From contig JACKHN010000034.1 in the NCBI GenBank assembly GCA_020638975.1, positions 1 through 64,000 on the forward strand: 64,000 nucleotides of DNA, read 5' to 3'. This document shows positions 53,962-62,591 of this stretch, piece by piece (the first letter of the stretch is position 1; every line of letters starts with the position of its first letter). The DNA is from Planctomycetaceae bacterium (GTDB taxonomy: Bacteria > Planctomycetota > Planctomycetia > Pirellulales > Pirellulaceae). Both the position numbers and the translations under genes were made by a program. The notes under the pieces were generated by a model that did not search any database, was not told the origin of the DNA, and saw nothing but the letters and a program-made list of their open reading frames with translations.

Positions 53962-56900
53962 ATGATTCGACGCAACTTGTTTACACTCATCTTGCTTGCA
54001 CTGGCTTGCGGTACTCAACTCAACGCCGCCGAGTTGCAACTCAACAAAGGCGATCACATCTGCTACATCGGCAATACCCTGGCCGACCGCATGCAGCACG
54101 ACGGCTGGTTGGAAACGCTCTTGCAAGCGCGCTTTCCCGAGCACGAACTCGTGTTTCGAAACCTTGGGTTTTCGGGGGATGAACTCACACTTCGATTGCG
54201 TTCCAGCAACTTTGGCTCGCCAGACAGTTGGCTCGAGAAGGCGAAGGCCGATGTCATCTTCGCCTTCTTCGGCTACAACGAGTCGCATGCCGGCGCAGCG
54301 GGACTCGACAAGTTCAAGCAAGATTTGGCGGACCAGATCAAGCAGATGCAGGCGCAGAAGTACAACGGCGAATCGGCACCACGCATTGTGATCTTCTCGC
54401 CGATCGCACATGAGGACCTCGGCGACCGGAACTTGCCGGACGGCAGCGAAAATAACTCGCGTCTTGAGCTTTACACGGCGGCCATGGCTGAAGTCGCGAA
54501 GGCGAACGACGTCGTGTTCGTTGACCTGTTTCATCCGATGCAAGCCGAGTACAAGCTCTCGAGTGAACCGCTGACGGTCAATGGCATTCATCTCACGGAG
54601 CTAGGAAACCAATCACTCGCGACAATCATCGATGCGACATTGTTTGCGGATATTCCCAGCGGTGACCGGTCGAGTGAACGCCAGGCCAAGATCCGCGCCG
54701 CCGTTCTCGACAAGAACTTCCATTGGTATCAGAGATATCGGACGACGGACGGTTATTCGATCTATGGCGGTCGCGCAGACTTGAAGTTCACCGACGGCCA
54801 AACCAACCGCGAAGTGGCTCAACGCGAGATGGAAATCCTCGACGTGATGACGGCGAACCGTGACAAGGTCATTTGGGCGGCGGCACAAGGGAGAGAGTTG
54901 GCGGTCGACGACAGCAACACACCCGACTTCATTCCTGTCATTTCCAACAAGCAAGGATCGGGGCCGAACGGAACGTTTGAATTCCTCTCCGGCGAATCGG
55001 CGATCGGTAACATGGAAGTTGCCAAGGGAATGAAGATCAATCTGTTCGCCGACGAAGCGATGTTTCCCGAGATGGTGAATCCAGTGCAAATGGCGTTCGA
55101 TACCAAGGGACGCTTGTGGGTTGCCGTGTGGGAGTCGTATCCGCACTGGAAGCCCAAAGACAAAATGGATGACAAACTGCTAATCCTCGAAGACACGAAC
55201 GGTGACGGTCGTGCGGATGTTTGCAAGACTTTTGCGGGCGGGCTGCATAATCCCACAGGTTTTGAATTTTGGGGCGGTGGAGTGCTCATTGCAACCGCAC
55301 CCGAAATCTACTTCTTGAAAGATACTGACGGCGATGATGTCGCCGACGAACGGACTCGCGTGGTCAGCGGCATCGACTCGGCGGATACGCATCACGGTTC
55401 GAACAGCTTTGTGTTTGATCCAGGCGGTGGCGTGTATTTTCAAGAGGGAACCTTCCATCAGTCGCAAGTCGAAACGCCCTGGGGACCGGTTCGCCGCTGT
55501 TCCAACGCCGGCGTATTCCGCTACGAGCCGCGGACCCAGAAGTTTGACGTGCACGTGACGCATGGCTTTGCCAACCCACATGGACACGTCTTCGATTACT
55601 GGGGCCGCGATATCATTCATGATGGAACAGGGGCGGTGCCTTACGACGGTGCCTTGTTCTCAGGTCATCTTGAGTACCCCGCCAAGCACGCGCGTCCGCC
55701 GACGGTCTATCAGCAGCGAACGCGTCCTTGTGGTGGCACGGAGATCCTGTCGAGTGCTCATTTCCCCGACGAGAATCAAGGCAACCTGCTCGTTTCCAAC
55801 GTAATTGGTTTTCAAGGCATCTTGCAATACAAGCTGAACGACGACGGAGCCAGCTTTACCGGAACCGAAGTCGAACCGATCGTGTACTCGTCCGATCCGA
55901 ACTTCCGGCCGATCGACATCGAGATAGCACCCGATGGTTCGCTGTACTTCACCGATTGGCAGAATCCGATTATCGGCCACATGCAGCACAATCTCCGCGA
56001 TCCCAATCGCGATCGCACGCATGGGCGGGTTTATCGCGTAACGTATCCAAGCCGACCGTTACTGACTCCGCCGAAGATTGCCGGTGAGTCGATCGAGAAC
56101 TTGCTCGAATTGCTGAAGGATAAGAACAATCGTGTGCGTTATCGGGCGAAGCTCGAACTCAGCGCCCGTGATAGTGACGAGGTGATTGCTGCCACGAAGA
56201 AATGGATCGCGAGCCTCGACGGTGCAGACTCGGATTACGAGCATCACATGATGGAAGCGTTGTGGGTGCATCAGCACCACAATGTAGTCGATCAAGCCCT
56301 CTTGGTGCGAATGTTGCAGTCGCCGGAACCACTCGCGCGGACCGCTGCGACCCGCGTTCTCTGCCATTGGCGGGACAGCATTCCAAATACGCTGGCATTG
56401 CTGAATAGCTTGGCTGCCGACGAGTATCCTCGCGTGCGTTTGGAGGCTGTTCGCGCCGCGAGCTTCTTGACCGTTCCCGAAGCAGTGGAAGTTCCCTTGA
56501 TCGCTGGCGAAGAGCCGACTGATATCTATCTGGATTACGTTCGCGACGAGACGATGAAGGCGTTGGATCGTTACTGGAAAGAAGCGGTTGCCAGTGGTGC
56601 CCGAGTGCCCTTCACCTCCCAGGCAGGGGCGAGATTCTTTCTGAAGAACCTTTCTAATGACCAACTGTTGAAGGAAGAACGCAATCGCACCGTCTACATC
56701 GAAATGCTCTACCGGCCAGGACTGCGCGACGAACACCGCCGCGAAGCCGTCGAAGGGCTGGCGAAGCTCGACAACAAGTCCGAGTTGCGCGTCGTCATGG
56801 ATGCAATTCGGTCGCTCGATGCGACGCAGACGAGTGCCGAACCTGACGTCGTCTTCGATCTCGTTCGTCAATTGACGGGGCGCAGCGCTCAAGAGCTAAC

Positions 56901-58896
56901 TGCGGCTCGTTCCGAATTGGAAAAACTCGCGACATCCGCCAAGCAGCCGATCTTCCGGCAGATTGGATACGTTTCGCTGGTCAGTGTTGACGGTGACGCG
57001 AATAACGCTTGGGAATTGGCAGTCGGCGATACCAAGCGTCTGCAAGATTTCCTGGCCGCGATGCCATTGATTCCCGATGCGAGTATCCGGGCTTCGTTGT
57101 ATGACAAAGTCGAACCGCTGTTGCACGGGTTGCCGGCGGCGTTGGCGGCCAGCGCGTCCAAGGGAACCGAAGGACGATACGTCCGCATCGAGTTGCCGAA
57201 ACGCGGCACGTTGACCCTTGCCGAAGTGGAAGTTTACAGCGGCGATCAGAATGTCGCGCGACGGGGTCGTGCCAGCCAAAAGAACACGGCCAGCGGTGGC
57301 GTCGCGGAGCGAGCGATCGACGGCAACACGGACGGAGTCTATGGATCGGGCACGCTGACACACACGGAAGAGAATACGAACAATGCGTATTGGGAAGTCG
57401 ATCTCGGCGAGATGGTTCCGATCGAACGCATCGCGATCTACAATCGAACCGAAGGCTCGCTGGGAGAGCGGCTGAACGATTTCACGCTCAAGGTGTTGGA
57501 CGACACTCGCGCCGAGGTCTTTAAATCGGAAGGCAATCCGGCGCCTAAGAAGAGTGTTGAATTTGCACTTGAAGGCGGCGGTCCGGCTTCGACGATCCGA
57601 CGTGCCGCAATGCATGCCTTGACGTTTGTGCGCGGCAAGGAACTGGAGACGTTCCAAGCACTCGCCAAGTTCGTCAAAGAAGACCAAGACCGCATTGCTG
57701 CCGTTCGCGCGTTGCAACGCTTGCCCCGCAAAACTTGGCCGCCCGAGGAAGCACCCGCGCTTACTGAGGTCTTGCTGGACGTCATCAAAAAGATGCCTGC
57801 TGCAGATCGGACGACACCGTCTGCTGCGGACACGTTTGAATTCGTCGACGCACTCACTCGTTTGCTGCCTGCGGATCAGGCGAAGATCACTCGTGCGGAA
57901 CTCGGCGAATTAGGCGTGCGGATCGTGAAGATCGGCACCGTGCTGGAAAAGATGTCTTACGACAAGGAGTCGATCGCGCTGCGCGCCGGCAAGCCCGTCG
58001 AGTTTATTTTCAGCAACAGCGACCTGATGCCTCACAACTTCGTCATCACGCAACCTGGTGCGATGGAAGAGATCGGCTTGATGGCGGAAGCAACGGCTCA
58101 GTCGCCCGACGCCGCCAAGCGTCAGTATGTGCCGAACTCAGGGAAGATTCTGTTGAAGAGCAACTTGCTGCAACCTCGTGACTCGCAGAAGATCAGCTTC
58201 ACCGCTCCTTCGACGCCGGGTGTTTATCCGTATGTCTGTACCTATCCGGGGCACTGGCGGCGGATGTACGGGGCGTTGTACGTGGTCGAGGATCTCGACT
58301 CGTATCTTGCAAATCCCGACGAGTATCTTGCCTCGCATCCCTTGGAGATTAAGGACGAGTTGCTGAAGTTCAATCGTCCGCGAACGGAGTGGAAGTTCGA
58401 GGATCTGGCCTCGGCCGTCGCCACGATGGAACATGGCCATTCGTTCGGCAACGCCAAGCAACTGTTTACGGTTGCCAACTGCATCGCCTGCCACAAGTTG
58501 AACGGCGTCGGCACGGAGATCGGTCCCGATTTATCGAAGCTTGATGCCAAGTATAAAGCGGTGGACATCCTGGCCGAAATTCTCGAACCGTCGAAGCAGA
58601 TCAACGAGAAGTTCCAGACGTATCTGTTCGAGCTGGTTTCGGGCAAGATTGTGACGGGCCTGATCCTGGAAGAGAACGACGATATGGTGAAGATCATCGA
58701 GAACCCGCTTGCCAAAGCGGACCCGATCGTCATCAAGAAGTCAGAGATCGACATCCGCGAGAAGTCCCCCACTTCGATCATGCCCAAGGGCTTGCTCGAA
58801 AAGTTGACACGCGACGAGATCCTCGACTTGATCGCTTACATCACGGCTCGTGGGAACAAGGACCATATGTTGTTCCATGGCGGACATGATCATTGA
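53962..58896 (+). CDS. giant secreted protein: SGNH hydrolase, PVC propeller, HEAT, discoidin, cupredoxin, cytochrome c; 1644 aa
   Basis: Signal peptide to about 22 (MIRRNLFTLILLALACGTQ). Residues 25-220 form an SGNH/GDSL-like domain (ICYIGNTLADRM, FGYNES, and VNGIHLTELG as the C-terminal His block). Residues about 350-690 are the PVC-type propeller (VNPVQMAFDTKGRLWVAVWE). HEAT-like repeats follow (690-900). A discoidin/F5-8-like domain lies at about 1070-1200 (GRYVRIELPKRGTLTLAEVE). A type-I copper cupredoxin is at about 1310-1440, with ligands in PHNFVI and CTYPGHWRRM. A cytochrome c haem site CIACH is at about 1506, with a Met further on. Haem and copper together suggest electron transfer during periplasmic oxidation of sugars, an inference. 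One uninterrupted frame. Confidence 0.85.
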   Translation: MIRRNLFTLILLALACGTQLNAAELQLNKGDHICYIGNTLADRMQHDGWLETLLQARFPEHELVFRNLGFSGDELTLRLRSSNFGSPDSWLEKAKADVIFAFFGYNESHAGAAGLDKFKQDLADQIKQMQAQKYNGESAPRIVIFSPIAHEDLGDRNLPDGSENNSRLELYTAAMAEVAKANDVVFVDLFHPMQAEYKLSSEPLTVNGIHLTELGNQSLATIIDATLFADIPSGDRSSERQAKIRAAVLDKNFHWYQRYRTTDGYSIYGGRADLKFTDGQTNREVAQREMEILDVMTANRDKVIWAAAQGRELAVDDSNTPDFIPVISNKQGSGPNGTFEFLSGESAIGNMEVAKGMKINLFADEAMFPEMVNPVQMAFDTKGRLWVAVWESYPHWKPKDKMDDKLLILEDTNGDGRADVCKTFAGGLHNPTGFEFWGGGVLIATAPEIYFLKDTDGDDVADERTRVVSGIDSADTHHGSNSFVFDPGGGVYFQEGTFHQSQVETPWGPVRRCSNAGVFRYEPRTQKFDVHVTHGFANPHGHVFDYWGRDIIHDGTGAVPYDGALFSGHLEYPAKHARPPTVYQQRTRPCGGTEILSSAHFPDENQGNLLVSNVIGFQGILQYKLNDDGASFTGTEVEPIVYSSDPNFRPIDIEIAPDGSLYFTDWQNPIIGHMQHNLRDPNRDRTHGRVYRVTYPSRPLLTPPKIAGESIENLLELLKDKNNRVRYRAKLELSARDSDEVIAATKKWIASLDGADSDYEHHMMEALWVHQHHNVVDQALLVRMLQSPEPLARTAATRVLCHWRDSIPNTLALLNSLAADEYPRVRLEAVRAASFLTVPEAVEVPLIAGEEPTDIYLDYVRDETMKALDRYWKEAVASGARVPFTSQAGARFFLKNLSNDQLLKEERNRTVYIEMLYRPGLRDEHRREAVEGLAKLDNKSELRVVMDAIRSLDATQTSAEPDVVFDLVRQLTGRSAQELTAARSELEKLATSAKQPIFRQIGYVSLVSVDGDANNAWELAVGDTKRLQDFLAAMPLIPDASIRASLYDKVEPLLHGLPAALAASASKGTEGRYVRIELPKRGTLTLAEVEVYSGDQNVARRGRASQKNTASGGVAERAIDGNTDGVYGSGTLTHTEENTNNAYWEVDLGEMVPIERIAIYNRTEGSLGERLNDFTLKVLDDTRAEVFKSEGNPAPKKSVEFALEGGGPASTIRRAAMHALTFVRGKELETFQALAKFVKEDQDRIAAVRALQRLPRKTWPPEEAPALTEVLLDVIKKMPAADRTTPSAADTFEFVDALTRLLPADQAKITRAELGELGVRIVKIGTVLEKMSYDKESIALRAGKPVEFIFSNSDLMPHNFVITQPGAMEEIGLMAEATAQSPDAAKRQYVPNSGKILLKSNLLQPRDSQKISFTAPSTPGVYPYVCTYPGHWRRMYGALYVVEDLDSYLANPDEYLASHPLEIKDELLKFNRPRTEWKFEDLASAVATMEHGHSFGNAKQLFTVANCIACHKLNGVGTEIGPDLSKLDAKYKAVDILAEILEPSKQINEKFQTYLFELVSGKIVTGLILEENDDMVKIIENPLAKADPIVIKKSEIDIREKSPTSIMPKGLLEKLTRDEILDLIAYITARGNKDHMLFHGGHDH

Positions 58897-59031
58897 ATAA
58901 TGACGTACCCCAAGCGTACCAGCTTAGCACTCCGAAGATGGCAAAAAGATGTGTGGTGAAAAAGTTGCCGCTCTTCATCTTTCTGCCACACATGTTTTTG
59001 CCAGAATCCGACAGCCGGTGAGGAACACCCC

Positions 59032-62000
59032 ATGACTCGCTTGAATCACTCACACACGGTGATTTCCTTTGCATTACTTGGATTGTTCGGCATCTCGAAG
59101 GAAGCGAATGCTGGCGAGACATTCACACAGCCGCCAACGATCGCGCCCGCCCAACTCCGAGATGCCGCCGAAGCAAAGCCGGAAACCCCAACTCCCGATC
59201 GTGCCAGCCTTGCTCAAGGTCCGCCGGCAACTTGGATCTGGGGACCTGACGCGAACCAACAATATGTCCTCACTCGCGAATTCGACGGCGGAGCGAAGAT
59301 CGCGTGGCTGAAGGCTTCGTCGGACAACAGCATGACGTTGTTCGTCAACGGTCAGCGAGTTACGTCCAGCGACGAGTGGCAAACGCCCGTCGAAGTTGAC
59401 ATTCAAGAATATCTCCAGCCGGGCAAGAACGTGCTTCGCGCAGAAGTTGCCAACGCGGGTGGGATCGCTGCCTTCGCGTGCAAACTGGCGCTGACAATGC
59501 CTGACGGAACGGTTCGATATGTCGTCTCGGACGAGAGCTGGAACGCTGTGGAAAAGAGCAAACTGGACCAACAAGTGGCCTTGAAGACGTTCGGCAAGAT
59601 GGGAGTCTCGCCGTGGGGCGATGTGTTTTCCAAACCAGCCGGACTAGTCGCGCGAGATCGCGACGTATTCAACGTCCCTGCTGGCTTTCAAGTTGAGTTG
59701 CTATACACCGTGCCAAAGGAAACGCTCGGCTCGTGGGTTTCTATCACGTTCGATAACAAAGGACGTCTGCTTGCCAGCGACCAAGGCGATAAAGGCATCT
59801 GCCGCATCACGCCGCCTGCGATTGGCAGCAGCGAGCCAACGAAGGTCGAGCACCTCGATGTGAAGCTCACCTCCGCGCACGGCATGCTGTACGCCTTCGA
59901 CAGCCTTTACCTCTCGATCAATGGCGGTCCCGGCAGCGGCCTGTATCGGGCTCGGGATACCAACGGCGACGACCAATATGACGAAGTGGTCAAGCTAAAG
60001 GAGATTCGAGGTGGCGGAGAACATGGGCCGCACGCGTTACGTCTGTCGCCCGATGGCAAGTCGATTTACCTGATTGCCGGCAATCATACCGATCCGCCTG
60101 CGGACTTCGACGCCAGCGCCGTGCCCAAGAACTGGGGCGAAGACTTGCTGTTGCCTCGGCAATGGGACGCGCGCGGCCACGCTCGCGGCAAGCTGGCTCC
60201 CGGTGGCTGGATTGCAAAGAGCGATCCCGACGGCAAGACCTGGGAGATCGTGAGTGCGGGATATCGCAATCCCTACGACATGGATTTCAATGCCGATGGC
60301 GAGCTGTTTGCGTACGATGCGGACATGGAATGGGACATGGGGACGCCCTGGTATCGACCCACGCGAGTTGTGCATGCGACCAGCGGCAGTGAGTTCGGAT
60401 GGCGAAGTGGAACCGGCAAATGGCCAAGCTATTACATCGATAGTTTGCCCGAGCTAGTCGACATTGGACCGGGATCGCCGGTTGGTGTCACGTTCGGCTA
60501 CGGGACCAAATTCCCACCGAGATTCCAGAAAGCCTTGTTCATCTGCGATTGGACGTTCGGCACGATGTATGCCATTCATTCGGAAGCGGACGGAGCCAGC
60601 TACACGGCCACGAAGGAAGAGTTCTTGTCACGAACGCCGCTGCCTTTGACTGACAATGCGGTCGGCCCGGACGGCGCTTTGTACTTTACGGTTGGTGGGC
60701 GAGGGGCTCAGTCCGAACTCTTTCGCGTTACCTATGTCGGTGACGAATTGACGGCACCGGCGGACACGTCCAACACACAAGGATCGGCTCTCTTCTACGC
60801 TCGCTTGCGCAAACTTCGCCAGCAGTTGGAGCAGTATCACCGTCCTGCACCGTCTCCGCAAGAAGCGATCGACTTTGCTTGGAAACATCTTTGGAACCGC
60901 GACCGTCACATTCGATATGCAGCCCGCATCGCGATTGAACACCAGGATGTTTCGCTCTGGCAGGAGCGTGCCCTGCAGGAACGGCAACCACAGAGTTTAA
61001 TCACCGCAGCTGTCGCGCTCGCGCGACAGGGCGATCCATCACTGCAAGGCAGATTGCTTCAGGCACTGGAGACCCTTGACTACGGCAAGCTCGGCAGGGT
61101 TGACCAACTGGACCTGCTGCGCGCCTGGTCACTAATTTTTGTTCGCATGGGACCACCAAGCCAGGACGTGGCGAGTGGTCTAGCCAAGAAGCTGGATGCC
61201 TTCTACCCAGACAGTCGAGATGCTTTTGGCAATTTGGGTTTGCAAGAACGCATGTACCCACACATCGGCGATTCCCTCAATCGCGAACTGTGCAACATGC
61301 TGGTCTATCTCAACTCGCCAACCGTCGCCACGAAAACAATGACGCTGATCGCGGAACCGTCGCGGGAATCGACGACCGAGATGACGGATCTGCTGGCGAG
61401 AAATTCCGGCTATGGGGGCACGGTGGCCAAAATACTGTCGAACCAAGTTGACTTGCAGAAGTTGCACTACGCCTTCGCTTTGCGGAATCTTCGCTATGGG
61501 TGGACACTCGAGCAGCGGCAGCAGTATTTCAATTGGCTGGCCGAAGCTCGCACCAAGAGTGGCGGCGCAAGCTATGAAGGTTTCATCGACAATATCCGCA
61601 GCGAGGCTTTGGCAAATGCATCCGAAGCGGAACGCAAGGCGATCGAATCGTCGGTTGCCATCGCACCGCCCAAACCCGCCGAACTGCCCAAGCCCGAGGG
61701 CCCCGGCCACGATTGGCAACTGGACGAACTTGTACAAGCCACCAGCAGTGGATTGAGTGGTCGCGACTTTGAACGCGGGAAACGAATGTTCGCCGCCGCT
61801 CGTTGTGTCATCTGCCACCGCTTCGACGGCAGCGGTGGTGCCACGGGGCCGGATCTCACCAATGTTGCCGGGCGGTTCAGCTTTAAAGACTTAAGCGAAG
61901 CGATTGTCGATCCGAGCAAGGTTGTTTCCGACCAATACCGTGCGTCCGTGGTAGTTACGACGAGCGGTCAGGTTTACACGGGACGCGTTGCCGGTGAGCA

Positions 62001-62208
62001 AAATGGCACATTGACCGTGCTCACCGACCCCGAAGACATCAACAAGGTGGTCGAAGTTCCCGCCGAAGAAGTCGACGAAGTAACGCCTTCCAGGGTATCA
62101 TTAATGCCGAAGGATTTATTGAAAACATTGAACCAAGATGAAGTTCTCGACCTGTTTGCCTATTTGCTATCGCGCGGGAACCCCGCTGACGCTATGTTTG
62201 CGGATTAG
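59032..62208 (+). CDS. secreted PVC-type haem-binding protein with lectin-like N-domain, 1058 aa
   Basis: Signal peptide to about 27. Residues 60-170 look like a galactose-binding (beta-jellyroll) module (SDNSMTLFVNGQRVTSSDEW). The PVC-type propeller runs about 210-570 (WVSITFDNKGRLLASDQGD, then the GGEHGPHALRLSPDGKSIYL block). HEAT-like helices fill 580-880. The cytochrome c haem site is CVICH at about 925, with GPDLTNVAGRFS and the usual SLMPKDLL-x-x-L ending. It follows the giant protein by 135 bases and reads the same way, so they may be co-transcribed. Electron transfer in polysaccharide oxidation is likely but not shown. Confidence 0.85.
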   Translation: MTRLNHSHTVISFALLGLFGISKEANAGETFTQPPTIAPAQLRDAAEAKPETPTPDRASLAQGPPATWIWGPDANQQYVLTREFDGGAKIAWLKASSDNSMTLFVNGQRVTSSDEWQTPVEVDIQEYLQPGKNVLRAEVANAGGIAAFACKLALTMPDGTVRYVVSDESWNAVEKSKLDQQVALKTFGKMGVSPWGDVFSKPAGLVARDRDVFNVPAGFQVELLYTVPKETLGSWVSITFDNKGRLLASDQGDKGICRITPPAIGSSEPTKVEHLDVKLTSAHGMLYAFDSLYLSINGGPGSGLYRARDTNGDDQYDEVVKLKEIRGGGEHGPHALRLSPDGKSIYLIAGNHTDPPADFDASAVPKNWGEDLLLPRQWDARGHARGKLAPGGWIAKSDPDGKTWEIVSAGYRNPYDMDFNADGELFAYDADMEWDMGTPWYRPTRVVHATSGSEFGWRSGTGKWPSYYIDSLPELVDIGPGSPVGVTFGYGTKFPPRFQKALFICDWTFGTMYAIHSEADGASYTATKEEFLSRTPLPLTDNAVGPDGALYFTVGGRGAQSELFRVTYVGDELTAPADTSNTQGSALFYARLRKLRQQLEQYHRPAPSPQEAIDFAWKHLWNRDRHIRYAARIAIEHQDVSLWQERALQERQPQSLITAAVALARQGDPSLQGRLLQALETLDYGKLGRVDQLDLLRAWSLIFVRMGPPSQDVASGLAKKLDAFYPDSRDAFGNLGLQERMYPHIGDSLNRELCNMLVYLNSPTVATKTMTLIAEPSRESTTEMTDLLARNSGYGGTVAKILSNQVDLQKLHYAFALRNLRYGWTLEQRQQYFNWLAEARTKSGGASYEGFIDNIRSEALANASEAERKAIESSVAIAPPKPAELPKPEGPGHDWQLDELVQATSSGLSGRDFERGKRMFAAARCVICHRFDGSGGATGPDLTNVAGRFSFKDLSEAIVDPSKVVSDQYRASVVVTTSGQVYTGRVAGEQNGTLTVLTDPEDINKVVEVPAEEVDEVTPSRVSLMPKDLLKTLNQDEVLDLFAYLLSRGNPADAMFAD

Positions 62209-62238
62209 CGACAAAGAGGAATAGGAGGAGAGTTACAA

Positions 62239-62451
62239 ATGGATCGCGAAGAGTTGACTGAGTTAATCAAAGAAGGACCGGTATTGGTGAAGATGAACAA
62301 TGGTGACACTTATGAAATTCCATCCTCGGAGTTCGCTGTCGTGTCCGATCTCCATGTTCATCTTCTAGTTCGATCAGAATCCGATGGCAAGCTCCGTGGA
62401 AAGCTACTTTCGCTTGTTTGCATCTGTTCAGCCGAACTGCTTGTCTCTTGA
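62239..62451 (+). CDS. small conserved hypothetical, 70 aa
   Basis: Starts MDREELTELIKEGP after GGAGGAGA, a strong ribosome site seven bases before the ATG. The pattern L-x-x-L-I-x-E-G-P-x-x-V-x-M-x-x-G with a strand around EFAVVSDLHVHLLV recurs in small planctomycete proteins; I know no function. It lies 30 bases after the PVC protein, probably in the same transcript. No signal peptide. Confidence 0.7.
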   Translation: MDREELTELIKEGPVLVKMNNGDTYEIPSSEFAVVSDLHVHLLVRSESDGKLRGKLLSLVCICSAELLVS

Positions 62452-62591
62452 TAGCAGGAAAACGCCCGCGAGCGGTCAGGGAAGACGGTAGCCTGGACCA
62501 ACGCTTTGCTCAGTTCCGGCCTACATAGAACGACCCACCTTACGACTTCGCCCCGCCACACTCTCCCACCAACGACAAAGGTTCACGATCG

